From Blastocatellia bacterium (lineage in GTDB: Bacteria > Acidobacteriota > Blastocatellia > Pyrinomonadales > Pyrinomonadaceae), in NCBI GenBank assembly GCA_003487805.1, contig DNNE01000074.1, positions 17,746-49,591 of the forward strand: a stretch of 31,846 nt of DNA, given 5' to 3'. Shown here one piece after another: positions 15,261-23,473 of this stretch. The translations under genes were made by a program, and so were the position numbers. Position 1 is the first letter of the stretch; the number at the start of each line of letters is the position of its first letter. Under the pieces are notes generated by a model. It did no database searches and had not been told where the DNA came from. It saw only the letters and a program-made list of their open reading frames with translations.

Positions 15261-16250
15261 ATGACTGAACCGACAGACTATTCGCACGTCGTCGAACTGC
15301 TGCGCGTCGAATCCGACGCGATCGCCAAGGCCGCTTCGCGCCTGCAGGCGCCAGAGCTTGAGCGCGTGCTCTCGATCTTAAAAAATTGCAAAGGGAAGAT
15401 TATCCTGCTGGGTGTGGGCAAATCGGGAATCATCGCGCAAAAGATCGCGGCGACCATGACGAGTAGCGGAACTGCCGCAATCCACTTGCATCCTTCCGAC
15501 GCTTTGCACGGGGGCCTCGGTATCGTGTCTCAGGACGACGCAATCCTGATGCTGAGCAACAGCGGCGAGACAGATGAATTGGTTGAGCTGTTGCCATATC
15601 TGAAGCGCAAGGAAGTGCCACTGATTGCGATCGTGGGAAAGTTGAATTCGACAATCGCACGGCGCGCAGATGCGGTTCTGGATGCATCGGTCGATCAGGA
15701 AGCCTGCCCGCTCAATCTGGCGCCGACCACGAGCACGACCGTCGCGCTGGCGATTGGCGACGCGCTGGCGATGACGCTCATGCGTGCGAAGGGCCTGACG
15801 GAAAGTGAGTTCGCTTCGAATCATCCGGCGGGACAGCTTGGCAAGCGTCTGACTTTGCGGGTTGCCGATCTCATGCATAGCGGCTCGAAAAACCCGACGA
15901 TTGCGGCGGACGCCGCCTGGATGGAGATCATCTCAACGATCACGCACTTCGGTCTGGGAGCGGTGAACGTTGTCGATGGCGAGGGAAAGCTGGCCGGCAT
16001 CATTACCGATGGTGATTTGCGTCGATCACTGCAAAGAATCGGTACTGGCGAGATTGGTTTTGCCAACATCAAATGCGATGAGTTGATGACGCGCGATCCG
16101 ATCGTGACGAATCCAGAAATGCTCGCGTTTGATGCCCTGCGCTTAATGGAGGATCGGCCCTCACAGATCAACGTTCTGCCGGTCGTCGATGGCGATCGCC
16201 GGTGCATTGGCCTGATCCGGTTGCATGACATTGTGCGCAGCGGGTTATGA
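15261..16250 (+). CDS. kdsD: D-arabinose-5-phosphate isomerase (KpsF/GutQ family)
   Basis: 329 aa. It interconverts ribulose-5-phosphate and arabinose-5-phosphate, the first step toward Kdo for lipopolysaccharide, so a Gram-negative outer membrane is implied. The N-terminal SIS domain has ILLGVGKSGIIAQKIAATM, HPSDALHGGLG and the sugar-phosphate loop LSNSGETDEL. The segment SEFASNHPAGQLGKRL is the family signature before two CBS domains (about 200-260 and 270-329). ATG 15261 is chosen because MTEPTDY aligns with the normal family start. The ATG at 15210 would add 17 unusual Cys-rich residues. Neither start has a strong ribosome binding site. Confidence 0.95.
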   Translation: MTEPTDYSHVVELLRVESDAIAKAASRLQAPELERVLSILKNCKGKIILLGVGKSGIIAQKIAATMTSSGTAAIHLHPSDALHGGLGIVSQDDAILMLSNSGETDELVELLPYLKRKEVPLIAIVGKLNSTIARRADAVLDASVDQEACPLNLAPTTSTTVALAIGDALAMTLMRAKGLTESEFASNHPAGQLGKRLTLRVADLMHSGSKNPTIAADAAWMEIISTITHFGLGAVNVVDGEGKLAGIITDGDLRRSLQRIGTGEIGFANIKCDELMTRDPIVTNPEMLAFDALRLMEDRPSQINVLPVVDGDRRCIGLIRLHDIVRSGL

Positions 16251-16256
16251 ATTAGA

Positions 16257-16391
16257 TTTGGAGTGCGGTGGCAGAGCGAAGCGGCGACACCGCTTTGGAT
16301 GGGTTTAGCCAGTTTTGCAGAACCTCACGGCGACAAATCGAATTCCAAACCAAAGCGCCGTCGACGCTTTGCTCTGCCGGCGCGCTCCAAA
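16257..16391. repeat. REP-doublet-like palindrome (TTTGGAGTGCGG type)
   Basis: The 42-nt arm 16257-16298 matches the complement of 16350-16391 at 35 of 42 positions, with TTTGGAG, GGCAGAGC and CGCTTTGG conserved. Each arm also has its own GCGGTG/CACCGC hairpin. The 51-base centre has no gene. It begins seven bases after the kdsD stop. Confidence 0.8.
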
Positions 16392-16436
16392 GTTTTTGTC
16401 GCTGCTTTTGATGTCCAATCATCAACGAGGATTTAC

Positions 16437-17129
16437 ATGATGAAAGCCAACATTGCTGTTAGATACCTAGGCTTTATTTCGATTCTTTTTTGCTTCGGCA
16501 ATCTTACAGCGCAAGAATCGAATGCCACGCGCGAGCGCCGGGCCGCCGACGCTCCGGCCGCCGAAGCCACGGTCACAGTTAACGAACAATTTCTGAATTC
16601 GTTTCTCACCGCGATGTTCGACAATCTGAATGAGCCGTCGATGCCGCTAACGATGGGCGGCGCGCAATCCACCGCGCAATGCCCGAGTGAAATTCGTTTG
16701 AAGCGTGAAGTTAACGGCACCCGCACGGCAGTTCATTTCGAGAATGGAAAGATTGTGGGTTCGCTGGCGTTCGTCGGTTCTTACAATCAGAGTCTGATGG
16801 GCTGCATTGAATTTACCGGGTGGGCTGAGACGGATGTCAATCTCGATTATGATGCGTCGCGCCGCGCCCTGGTCGCGCGTTTTCATGTGCGTGATATTCA
16901 TCTGAACAATACGCCGGCGATTCTGAATGGGCCGCTGCTGGGAATGGTGCAGGGAGCAATTGATCGCCGCTACAACCCGGTTGAGTTGTTCACGCTTGAG
17001 AAGCTCTCAACCCGAGTAGACATTCAGCCGGCAGGCGGCGCGCTGCAATTACGAGCTAAAGAAGTTCGAGCCGAGGTTACGCCGGCAGCGGTTACGCTTC
17101 ACATAGTTTACGAGTTCGTGAAGGGGTGA
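16437..17129 (+). CDS. Exported protein of unknown function
   Basis: About 230 aa from ATG 16437 (the second ATG at 16440 is equally possible). GAGG lies six bases upstream. A clear signal peptide (AVRYLGFISILFCFGNL, cleavage near TAQES) precedes an Arg/Ala-rich linker and a beta-rich body. The segment VTVNEQFLNSFLTAMFDNL at the start of the mature domain, followed by long amphipathic strands, recalls tubular lipid-binding or AsmA-like periplasmic proteins, but this is a guess from pattern. There are two cysteines in the body (AQCPSE, LMGCIE) that could pair. The gene lies between two palindromic repeats, so it may be transcribed alone. I do not recognise the family. Confidence 0.65.
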   Translation: MMKANIAVRYLGFISILFCFGNLTAQESNATRERRAADAPAAEATVTVNEQFLNSFLTAMFDNLNEPSMPLTMGGAQSTAQCPSEIRLKREVNGTRTAVHFENGKIVGSLAFVGSYNQSLMGCIEFTGWAETDVNLDYDASRRALVARFHVRDIHLNNTPAILNGPLLGMVQGAIDRRYNPVELFTLEKLSTRVDIQPAGGALQLRAKEVRAEVTPAAVTLHIVYEFVKG

Positions 17130-17142
17130 AGCCCGCGGAGGG

Positions 17143-17192
17143 TTTAGAGTCGGGCTACTGCCCGACTGAGCGGGCGGTAGCCCGCTTCTAAA
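17143..17192. repeat. TTTAGAGGCGGGCTACTGCCCG-family palindrome, copy 2
   Basis: The arm at 17143-17164 pairs with 17171-17192 at 19 of 22 positions around a six-base loop. It lies just after the unknown exported protein. It could fold into a strong stem in the transcript, but no T-run follows. Confidence 0.8.
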
Positions 17193-17299
17193 CGTCGGAT
17201 AATTCGGTTGCCTCAATACTACCTAACCCGCTTCGAACTCTGATAGAATCCGCGCTCTGCGAACGAGCCAAATCTGAGAGTCTTCTGGAGGTTTCCCCT

Positions 17300-19771
17300 G
17301 TGCGAAAAATTAACTTTGCATTCGCTGCCTTGCTGATTGTTGCGGCCAACGCATTCTGCTATGCGCAGACGCCCGACGCGCCGCGCTATCAATTGCCACC
17401 AAAGGAAATCGTCGATGCGTTCGATGCTCCGCCATTGCCGCAAGCAGTCCTGAGTCCGTCGAAACAGATGTTGGCGCTTACCTGGCGTCATCCGTATCCG
17501 ACGATCGCGGAACTGGCGCAGCCGATTCTGCGGATCGCGGGCGCCCGCGTTAATCCAAGAAACAATGGACCACAGCGCGCGACCGATGTCTATGCGATCA
17601 GCTTGAAGAAGATCGCCGACGGCAGTGAAGTCAAAGTGATGGTGCCGCCGCAAGCGAATATTTCAAATGTTCATTTTTCACCGGACAGCACGCACTTGTC
17701 TTTTCTGAATCGCAAAGACGATCGCATCGAATTGTGGATTGCTGATACAGCTACCGGCCGCGCGAGATTGTTGAGCGGGCTCGATCGCTTGAATGCCACG
17801 ACTGGCGACCCATGCGATTGGTTGCGCGACAACAAGACCATGGTTTGTCAGTTCGTGCCGGCAGGACGTGGCCCGGCGCCGGCTGAATCAACCGTCCCGA
17901 TGGGGCCGAACATTCAGGAAACCAGCGGCAAAGCAGCACCCGCGGCGACTTATGAAGACATGATCAAGACCGCGCACGACGAAGCCCTGTTTGAATATTA
18001 TTTTACGAGCCAGCTGGCGGCGGTCGATGCGACCACTGGTCGCAAAACGCTCATCGGTAAGCCGGCAATCTTTGATAGCGTCACCCCATCACCTAGCGGC
18101 GACTATCTACTCGTCACGAAAATCAAGCGGCCGTTTTCGCATTTGATTCCGATGAATGGATTTCCGCAAGACATCGAAGTGTGGTCGCGAGGCGGACAGG
18201 TCGCGAAAAAGATTGCAGATATTCCTTCGCGCGAAGGCGTTTCGCTCACCGGCGTGCAGGCCGGTCCGCGCGGAATTCGCTGGCGACCAGATCAGCCGGC
18301 GACCGTGCTTTGGGTTGAGGCCCTCGACGGTGGCGATCCAAAAAACAAAGTTCCGTTTCGCGATAAGGTTCTGGGTTTGAGCGCGCCGTTCAGCGCGCCA
18401 GTCGAAGTCGCCAGGACTGAATGGCGGTATGCGAATATTTCATTTACAGAAAAGGGCGTCACGCTCCTGAGTGAGACTGATCGCGCGTCACGTCATATCC
18501 GCACGTGGATTCTGGAGCCGGGCGCGCAGCCGCGTAAGCTTTGGGACCGCCGGCAGGACGCCGCTTATGAAAATCCGGGCACGCCGGTAGTGCGTCGGGA
18601 CAGCGGCGCCGGTGGCTTTGGCGGTGGTGGTGGCGGCGGCGCGGGCGGCGGCGGTGCGGTCATGCAAACCGGTGATTACATTTTTCTGGCCGGGACAGGT
18701 TCGTCCCCTGAAGGCGATCGGCCCTTCATCGACCGGCTGAACCTCAAAACACTCGAGACGACAAGACTGTTTCGCAGCGACGCGAAGGCTTATGAGACGG
18801 TAGTCGCACCGCTTGATGACGACGCGAAGACTGTTCTGACTCGCTACGAAACTCCAACCGATCCACCGAATTACTACATTCGCGATCTCAGCAGTAATTC
18901 GCGGCGCGCAGCAACCGAATTCAAAGATCCGCAGCCGCAGCTTCGCGGTGTGACTCACCAGTTCATCACTTATCAACGTAAGGATGGCGTGAAGTTGTCC
19001 GCGACACTTTATCTGCCGCCCGGATACAAACCGGGGACGCGACTGCCGGTGATCATGTGGGCGTATCCACGCGAATTCGGCGATGCTGATTCAGCCAGTC
19101 AAATAACCGGTTCGGCTAATCGCTTTACGATCGTCAGCGGATATTCGCATTTGTTCTTACTCTTGTCGGGATATGCGGTTCTTGATAATCCGACGATGCC
19201 GATTGTCGGGCCCGGTGAAACCGCGAACGATCATTACGTGGATCAACTGGTCGCCAGCGCCGAAGCCGCGATCGACAAAGTCGTCGACATGGGTGTTGGC
19301 GATCGCGATCGCATCGGTGTGGGCGGTCACAGCTATGGCGCTTTCATGACGGCGAACCTCCTGGCCCACTCGCGCCTGTTCCGCGCCGGCTTTGCTGAGA
19401 GCGGCGCCTATAATCGTTCGCTGACTCCGTTCGGTTTTCAAAGCGAGCGACGGACCTTCTGGGAAGTACCGGATCTCTACGCAAAGATGTCGCCGTTCTG
19501 GTTCGCGACCCAGGTCAAAGATCCAATCCTCTTGATGCATGGTGAGGCCGACGACAACTCGGGCACTTTTCCGATTCAATCTGAGCGCTTTTACATGGCG
19601 CTGAAAGGTCAGGGCGCGACCGTTCGCTACATCACACTCCCCTTCGAAGCGCACGGCTATGCGGGCCGGGAAACGTTGCTGCACATTCTGGCGGAGCGGA
19701 TCAACTGGTTCGATAAGTGGGTGAAGAACGCGCCGCCGCGCCGGAGCGAGAAGACAGCAGAGAATCAGTGA
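17300..19771 (+). CDS. Secreted S9 (prolyl oligopeptidase) family serine peptidase
   Basis: 823 aa. A signal peptide (FAFAALLIVAANAFCYAQ) is followed by an N-terminal beta-propeller region and a C-terminal alpha/beta hydrolase domain (about 570-810). The catalytic triad is visible: S678 in GGHSYGAFM, the Asp in MHGEADDNSG (D751 or D752) and H785 in FEAHGYAGRE. S9 enzymes cleave peptides or amino-acyl derivatives; here export suggests use of external peptides. The HGEADDNSGTFPIQSERFY context is typical of the acyl-aminoacyl/glutamyl-peptidase branch. A Gly-rich run near 438-452 (GGFGGGGGGGAGGGG) interrupts the propeller and is probably a loop. The GTG start at 17300 is supported by GGAGGT eight bases upstream. 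Confidence 0.93.
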   Translation: MRKINFAFAALLIVAANAFCYAQTPDAPRYQLPPKEIVDAFDAPPLPQAVLSPSKQMLALTWRHPYPTIAELAQPILRIAGARVNPRNNGPQRATDVYAISLKKIADGSEVKVMVPPQANISNVHFSPDSTHLSFLNRKDDRIELWIADTATGRARLLSGLDRLNATTGDPCDWLRDNKTMVCQFVPAGRGPAPAESTVPMGPNIQETSGKAAPAATYEDMIKTAHDEALFEYYFTSQLAAVDATTGRKTLIGKPAIFDSVTPSPSGDYLLVTKIKRPFSHLIPMNGFPQDIEVWSRGGQVAKKIADIPSREGVSLTGVQAGPRGIRWRPDQPATVLWVEALDGGDPKNKVPFRDKVLGLSAPFSAPVEVARTEWRYANISFTEKGVTLLSETDRASRHIRTWILEPGAQPRKLWDRRQDAAYENPGTPVVRRDSGAGGFGGGGGGGAGGGGAVMQTGDYIFLAGTGSSPEGDRPFIDRLNLKTLETTRLFRSDAKAYETVVAPLDDDAKTVLTRYETPTDPPNYYIRDLSSNSRRAATEFKDPQPQLRGVTHQFITYQRKDGVKLSATLYLPPGYKPGTRLPVIMWAYPREFGDADSASQITGSANRFTIVSGYSHLFLLLSGYAVLDNPTMPIVGPGETANDHYVDQLVASAEAAIDKVVDMGVGDRDRIGVGGHSYGAFMTANLLAHSRLFRAGFAESGAYNRSLTPFGFQSERRTFWEVPDLYAKMSPFWFATQVKDPILLMHGEADDNSGTFPIQSERFYMALKGQGATVRYITLPFEAHGYAGRETLLHILAERINWFDKWVKNAPPRRSEKTAENQ

Positions 19772-19823
19772 GTCGACATGTGACTTGGAAATGATGCAGT
19801 TATGGATTGGCATTTCTGGATTT

Positions 19824-19918
19824 CAGGTAGTGGGTCAATTTGATTGTGGCACGCGCATCTTGCGCGTGATTCACCGGCGGGGACGTCCCGTGCCACTTTC
19901 AAACTGACCCACCACCGG
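19824..19918. repeat. Nested palindromic element (GTGGGTCA...GTGGCACG type)
   Basis: The arm at 19824-19853 matches the complement of 19889-19918 at 25 of 30 positions. Inside are two smaller stems, CACGCGCA/TGCGCGTG and GGGACGTCCC. It sits in the spacer after the S9 peptidase, before the promoter of the cysteine-rich gene. Confidence 0.8.
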
Positions 19919-19980
19919 ATTTCAATTCTGAATACTGTCAGGCCCGCTTTGATAAGTGAGTTGCTCTCACCGCAAAGGTC

Positions 19981-20010
19981 TTGACTTGCTTCTACTTACC
20001 GTAGTATAAG
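19981..20010 (+). promoter_or_regulatory. Sigma70-type promoter of the second cysteine-rich peptide gene
   Basis: TTGACT (19981-19986), an 18-base spacer, then TATAAG (20005-20010), 45 bases before the ATG at 20056. It gives the gene an independent transcription start. Confidence 0.6.
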
Positions 20011-20055
20011 ACGAGCGTTCGGGTGGGAATATCGTCACAGTAGAAGGAGAGGAAA

Positions 20056-20292
20056 ATGAAACTATCTATTAGATTGACTCGCATTCTCCGACTTTGGGCT
20101 GTAGCCCTGCTGCTGGTTCTCGTCGCTCTCTCAGTAATCGCAAGACGCTCTTCGGCGGCGCACTCGCTTAAATGCTGCTCTCAGTGCGACACAGATCTGG
20201 TTATCTGCATTAACGGTGGTGGTCACCCAAACGATTGCCAAGCTCAGCAGGAGGAATGCGAAGAAACTTGCATTCCGGATCCATGTTATTAA
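20056..20292 (+). CDS. Small secreted cysteine-rich peptide (8 Cys), second locus
   Basis: 78 aa. A signal peptide (LWAVALLLVLVALSVIA, with a basic start and cleavage near SSAAHS) precedes a core of about 43 residues with eight cysteines: CC-x2-C-x6-C-x9-C-x6-C-x3-C-x4-C. The C-terminal half is acidic (QAQQEECEETC). AAGGAGAGG directly upstream of ATG 20056 is a strong ribosome binding site. The Cys spacing differs from the 89-aa peptide near 6147, so they are not close homologues, but size, export and even Cys count are alike. It is monocistronic, facing a convergent kinase gene. I do not recognise the family. Confidence 0.65.
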   Translation: MKLSIRLTRILRLWAVALLLVLVALSVIARRSSAAHSLKCCSQCDTDLVICINGGGHPNDCQAQQEECEETCIPDPCY

Positions 20293-20419
20293 GTGACTGA
20301 GGTTGGTAAGTTCCGGCAGATCCAACGGTCGTCTTGCCGAAATGATTTTTCGTGACGTCATATAACTTCTGAGTTTCAATGGCGTCTCTGATTCATCTCA
20401 GCCTGTAACTGTCAGAGAA

Positions 20420-22423
20420 TCAGCTGGTGGGCGTTCGGCTCGGCGGCGTGACAGTCAGGCGCGAGCGCATCCGTTGTTGCCACTTGCTATGCGTGCCTTC
20501 TGCGTCCTCAATATGACTCATAACTTCGCCGAGAGTCTCGCCGCCTAACTGTCTCATCTTTAAGTAAAGCAGCGCCGGCACAATCGACATCAGCGGCATC
20601 ACGAAGATTGTTGTCAAAGATGTGAATTGGGCCGAGACCCTTACGCCCCGGCCTATTTTTACGGCGTGGTTAATACCGAGCAAGCGCACCATCAGCAGGT
20701 TTACGATTGATGGCGTTATTAACTGGAAGACACAAACGATAATGACAGTCCACCACGAGCGCGACGCTAGTTGACGCGCGCGTTTCAATGCAGGTTTTCC
20801 TTGAATGCCTTCCAGCAAGACAACCGGCGACCAAAACAGGTAGCGGATTGTCATGACAAATCCGGGAATGACAAACAGAATCCATCCGATGAGAATCCGC
20901 AGAAACACCTGCACGCCGGTGCGCATGAACGGACGCCAGCGCTGACGTAACACATCAAATCCGATGCGCAACTCCACAGGTTTGAGAGGGGCAGCAGCCA
21001 ATTGGGTAACGATTACCGCAGTGACTGAGGAAATCATCCACGCGGCAAACAGCGTCGCGGGTATTTGCAACAACCCGAGAAGTCCCGCGCTAATTCCAAA
21101 CACGAGTTTCGGCAGGCGGGGTTGAGCGATCACCAGCGCTGCCAGCATTACCGTCAGCACAATCACGGGAATGTGGGCCACAAACGAAAGCTTGAGAAAC
21201 TTCGGAAAATACTCGCTGTATAGCGAGAACGCCCGGCGATAGAGAACGCCGAGTCCGTCCGCGTTCGCGCGCATCGCGTTCGCAAGGGCGCTCGCAGTTT
21301 GCGGCCGCGCAGCGGGATCTTTCTCCAGAGCGGACATCACGATTCGCGACACCCGCTTCGGCAGTTTCTTATTCAATTGACGAACGGGAGTCGGGGTGCT
21401 TTCGTTGTGCGCGCGAATAATTGCAGTGGTCTCTCCGGTAAAAGGCGGCGAGCCAGTGAGCATCTGATAAGCAATGATGCCGAGACTGTAAATATCCGAT
21501 CGCGCGTCGAGATGTTCGCCGCGACATTGCTCAGGCGACATGTATAGCGGCGTCCCCAGAATTGCGCCGACTCGAGTCAAACCCGTATCGCTGCCGCCGA
21601 GATTCGACAACGGCACGGCGGTTAGCCGGGCTTCGACGACGGTGCTGCGCGCTTTCTGAAACATCCGAGTGGCTTGATCGCCATTATCGGGTTGGACTTC
21701 CACGGGTTCTTCGCTCGCGTTTGACGGTTGAATAAGCGTGGGCGCTTCAAGGTTCTCGATCGGCGCAGCGACGGTCTTGCGCACGTCTGACTCGGCCACA
21801 CCTGCTGCGGCCGTGGCTGCGATCGGTTGAGATGACGGTACGAGGGTAGCTGCGTCCTCAGCACTTTGCGATACGGGCAAGTTCTCGACGTCCACGATCG
21901 CCGTCTCACCGAGCTTAGCTATGCCAAAATCAAGCACCTTAATTCGATAACCACCAAGTCCGTTCGGCTCGAGCCAGATGTTATCGGGTTTCAGATCGCG
22001 ATGGACGATGCCTTGCTGATGTGCTTCATGAACGGCCGAGCAAACCTGCTCCAAAATATCTACCACCCAGTAGAGGGGCAGGCGATTCTCCTCGAACAGC
22101 ACGTCACTCAGGGTGCACCCGTCGAGGTATTCCATCACCAGATAGGCAACGCGTTCAGCTCCGCTGGTTGAGAATCCAAAATCAGTAACATCAACGACGT
22201 TCGGATGGCGCAAGCGTCCCGCCGCGCGTGCTTCGCGCTTGAAGCGCTCGACGAATTCTTCGTTGCGCATGAATTGCGGCGCAATCAGTTTCAGAGCCAC
22301 GTAACGCTCAGTCCCCAGGTGCGTCGCCAGAAACACCGCGCCCATGCCGCCCTGTCCGAGCAAACGCTCGAGGCGATACTTGTCGTCAAGAATTTGTCCG
22401 ACGTAGAGTTCGAGTGGAGTCAT
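20420..22423 (-). CDS. Ser/Thr protein kinase with long activation-loop insert and multi-pass membrane tail
   Basis: 667 aa. The PknB-like kinase domain is complete: glycine loop GQGGMG (23-28), K45, E64, catalytic HRDLKPDN (141-148), DFG (165-167) and SPE (296-298), followed by DARSDIYSLGIIAYQ. The activation segment from DFG to SPE is about 130 residues instead of roughly 25-30. The insert is Ala/Pro/Glu/Thr-rich and looks disordered (for example APTLIQPSNASEEPVEVQP). After the kinase (about residue 385 on) come roughly five or six hydrophobic spans, such as IPVIVLTVMLAALVIAQ and ILIGWILFVIPGFVMTIRY, so it is anchored in the inner membrane. Its start is 256 bp from yraN, separated by a palindromic element. 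Confidence 0.93.
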   Translation of the reverse strand: MTPLELYVGQILDDKYRLERLLGQGGMGAVFLATHLGTERYVALKLIAPQFMRNEEFVERFKREARAAGRLRHPNVVDVTDFGFSTSGAERVAYLVMEYLDGCTLSDVLFEENRLPLYWVVDILEQVCSAVHEAHQQGIVHRDLKPDNIWLEPNGLGGYRIKVLDFGIAKLGETAIVDVENLPVSQSAEDAATLVPSSQPIAATAAAGVAESDVRKTVAAPIENLEAPTLIQPSNASEEPVEVQPDNGDQATRMFQKARSTVVEARLTAVPLSNLGGSDTGLTRVGAILGTPLYMSPEQCRGEHLDARSDIYSLGIIAYQMLTGSPPFTGETTAIIRAHNESTPTPVRQLNKKLPKRVSRIVMSALEKDPAARPQTASALANAMRANADGLGVLYRRAFSLYSEYFPKFLKLSFVAHIPVIVLTVMLAALVIAQPRLPKLVFGISAGLLGLLQIPATLFAAWMISSVTAVIVTQLAAAPLKPVELRIGFDVLRQRWRPFMRTGVQVFLRILIGWILFVIPGFVMTIRYLFWSPVVLLEGIQGKPALKRARQLASRSWWTVIIVCVFQLITPSIVNLLMVRLLGINHAVKIGRGVRVSAQFTSLTTIFVMPLMSIVPALLYLKMRQLGGETLGEVMSHIEDAEGTHSKWQQRMRSRLTVTPPSRTPTS

Positions 22424-22440
22424 GACATCAAACCTTAGCT

Positions 22441-22663
22441 ACGAAAAGGCACAAGAGGCACAAAAGTCCTCCTCCAAAGGACTTTTTGGTGGTGCCCCTA
22501 CATTGGTTTCGTGTTCTCTTTCCCCTCAGACAGAACGATCCACGAAATCACACGAAGTCGGCACGAAAAAACGTTTCGTGTGGGTTCGTGGATCGTCTTG
22601 ACTTGGCATGGGGAACTCAAAAGTTAGAGTGCCCATCGAAATTTTCATTTTGTGCCTTTTCGT
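22441..22663. repeat. Large nested palindromic element between the kinase gene and yraN
   Basis: The outer arms ACGAAAAGGCACAA (from 22441) and its complement ending at 22663 enclose an inner pair, 22535-22556 and 22575-22596, that matches at 20 of 22 positions (ACGATCCACGAA...CACACGAA). A third small stem (AGTCC...GGACT, 22466-22494) lies between. No ORF of note is present. Confidence 0.75.
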
Positions 22664-22679
22664 GGCAAATATCTCGCGG

Positions 22680-23156
22680 TTAATCCCAATAAGGATCGTG
22701 CCACTTCCTTTTCCGCAATTGCTCATCTGTCCAAAAGCCTTTCAAGAGTTCGATACGCGGATTGACGTCGTCAGGTTTCGCTACCACCGTAACAACGTCG
22801 TATCGAAACGGTGCGGCGGTTAATCCCATCATGCGACGATAGCCGCGAGCTGCGCGTGCGATTTGACGTCGTTTGCGCAAGTCGACATTTGTTTGCGGCA
22901 GCGCAAATTCAGCCGTAGCGCGCGTCTTCACCTCAACGAAACACAGCGTGGCGCCGTCATAAGCAACCAGGTCGATCTCAGCGTTGACGATTGCATCGCG
23001 CGTGTTACGCCCGATCGGCAAACTGAAGTTCGCGGCGACGATGCGATAGCCAAGACGCTCCAGGTGACCAATCGCCAGCGCTTCGCCGCGCTCGCCAAGT
23101 TCGAAATGTTGAGCGCGAGCCCGCTCGGGTTCGCGATGGATTGCCCGGGCACACAT
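22680..23156 (-). CDS. yraN: UPF0102 (YraN) family nuclease-like protein
   Basis: 158 aa. The family core is clear: GERGEALAIGHLERLGYRIV, then AEIDLVAYDGATLCFVEVKT, the Asp and Glu-x-Lys triad of the PD-(D/E)XK/Holliday-junction-resolvase-like fold, followed by KRRQIARAARGY. Its cellular role is not settled; DNA processing is inferred from the fold. An extra segment (GRNTRDAIVN) lies between the first strand and the AEIDLVA strand. AGGGT upstream of ATG 23156 serves as ribosome binding site. It starts nine bases after the bTHX stop, so the two genes are surely one transcript. Confidence 0.93.
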   Translation of the reverse strand: MCARAIHREPERARAQHFELGERGEALAIGHLERLGYRIVAANFSLPIGRNTRDAIVNAEIDLVAYDGATLCFVEVKTRATAEFALPQTNVDLRKRRQIARAARGYRRMMGLTAAPFRYDVVTVVAKPDDVNPRIELLKGFWTDEQLRKRKWHDPYWD

Positions 23157-23165
23157 TAGCCGACC

Positions 23166-23315
23166 CTATTCTGTCGCGGCTTCTTTCTTCGCCGGCTTTT
23201 TTTCGTCTGCTGCCGCAGCCACGGGCACTACACGTTTGCTGCGCTTCGGCCGGCGCTTTCCGAAAGTACCGCGCCAAATCTTACCTCGTCGTGAACGCTG
23301 ATCCCCTTTGCCCAT
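23166..23315 (-). CDS. 30S ribosomal protein THX (bTHX)
   Basis: 49 aa. The start MGKGDQRSRRGKIWRGTFGK, followed by RRPK, is the diagnostic bTHX sequence (MGKGDxxxxxGKxxxGxxGxxRP), a small basic peptide that sits in the head of the 30S subunit. A Lys/Ala/Glu tail (VAAAADEKKPAKKEAATE) extends beyond the usual core. GAGGAG lies nine bases upstream of ATG 23315. It is co-transcribed with yraN downstream. Its small size makes it easy to overlook, and the antisense and alternative frames over it are artefacts. Confidence 0.92.
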   Translation of the reverse strand: MGKGDQRSRRGKIWRGTFGKRRPKRSKRVVPVAAAADEKKPAKKEAATE

Positions 23316-23345
23316 CGATCGATCTCCTCAAATGTTGAAATAGAA

Positions 23346-23452
23346 TTAGTTAGGCGGAAAACCTTCACTAAGCTTTTCGTACCCACCGACACTTTCGACT
23401 TTGCGATAATGGCCCGGGCCGTCCGGTCCGGTTGTGTTGTAATCGCTGCCAT
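23346..23452 (-). pseudogene. Possible short peptide gene with a broken start frame
   Basis: After the M20 stop, an ATG at 23452 opens a frame (MAAITTQPDRTARA...) that runs through the bTHX gene and looks artificial. The neighbouring frame, closed by TAA at 23346-23348, reads GSDYNTTGPDGPGHYRKVES and then VGGYEKLSEGFPPN, which looks much more like a real peptide but has no start codon. One extra G after the ATG would join the two into a 35-aa peptide. Either a single-base deletion or chance; the evidence is weak. Confidence 0.25.
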
Positions 23453-23473
23453 TTCACTTTCTCGCTCCAACGA

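Noticed and set aside
16263..16436. Upstream extension of the exported protein at 16437
   Set aside because: The extra 58 residues are encoded by the palindromic repeat, and the signal peptide and ribosome binding site lie at 16437.
17730..17950. Frameshift or second gene in the S9 peptidase propeller
   Set aside because: The + frame is continuous from 17300 to 19771 with normal composition, and the Gly-rich run further on is in frame.
23228..23470. 80-codon frame on the - strand running across the bTHX start
   Set aside because: It overlaps bTHX out of frame for about 88 bases and has no similarity I recognise; bTHX with its GAGGAG site is clearly the real gene.
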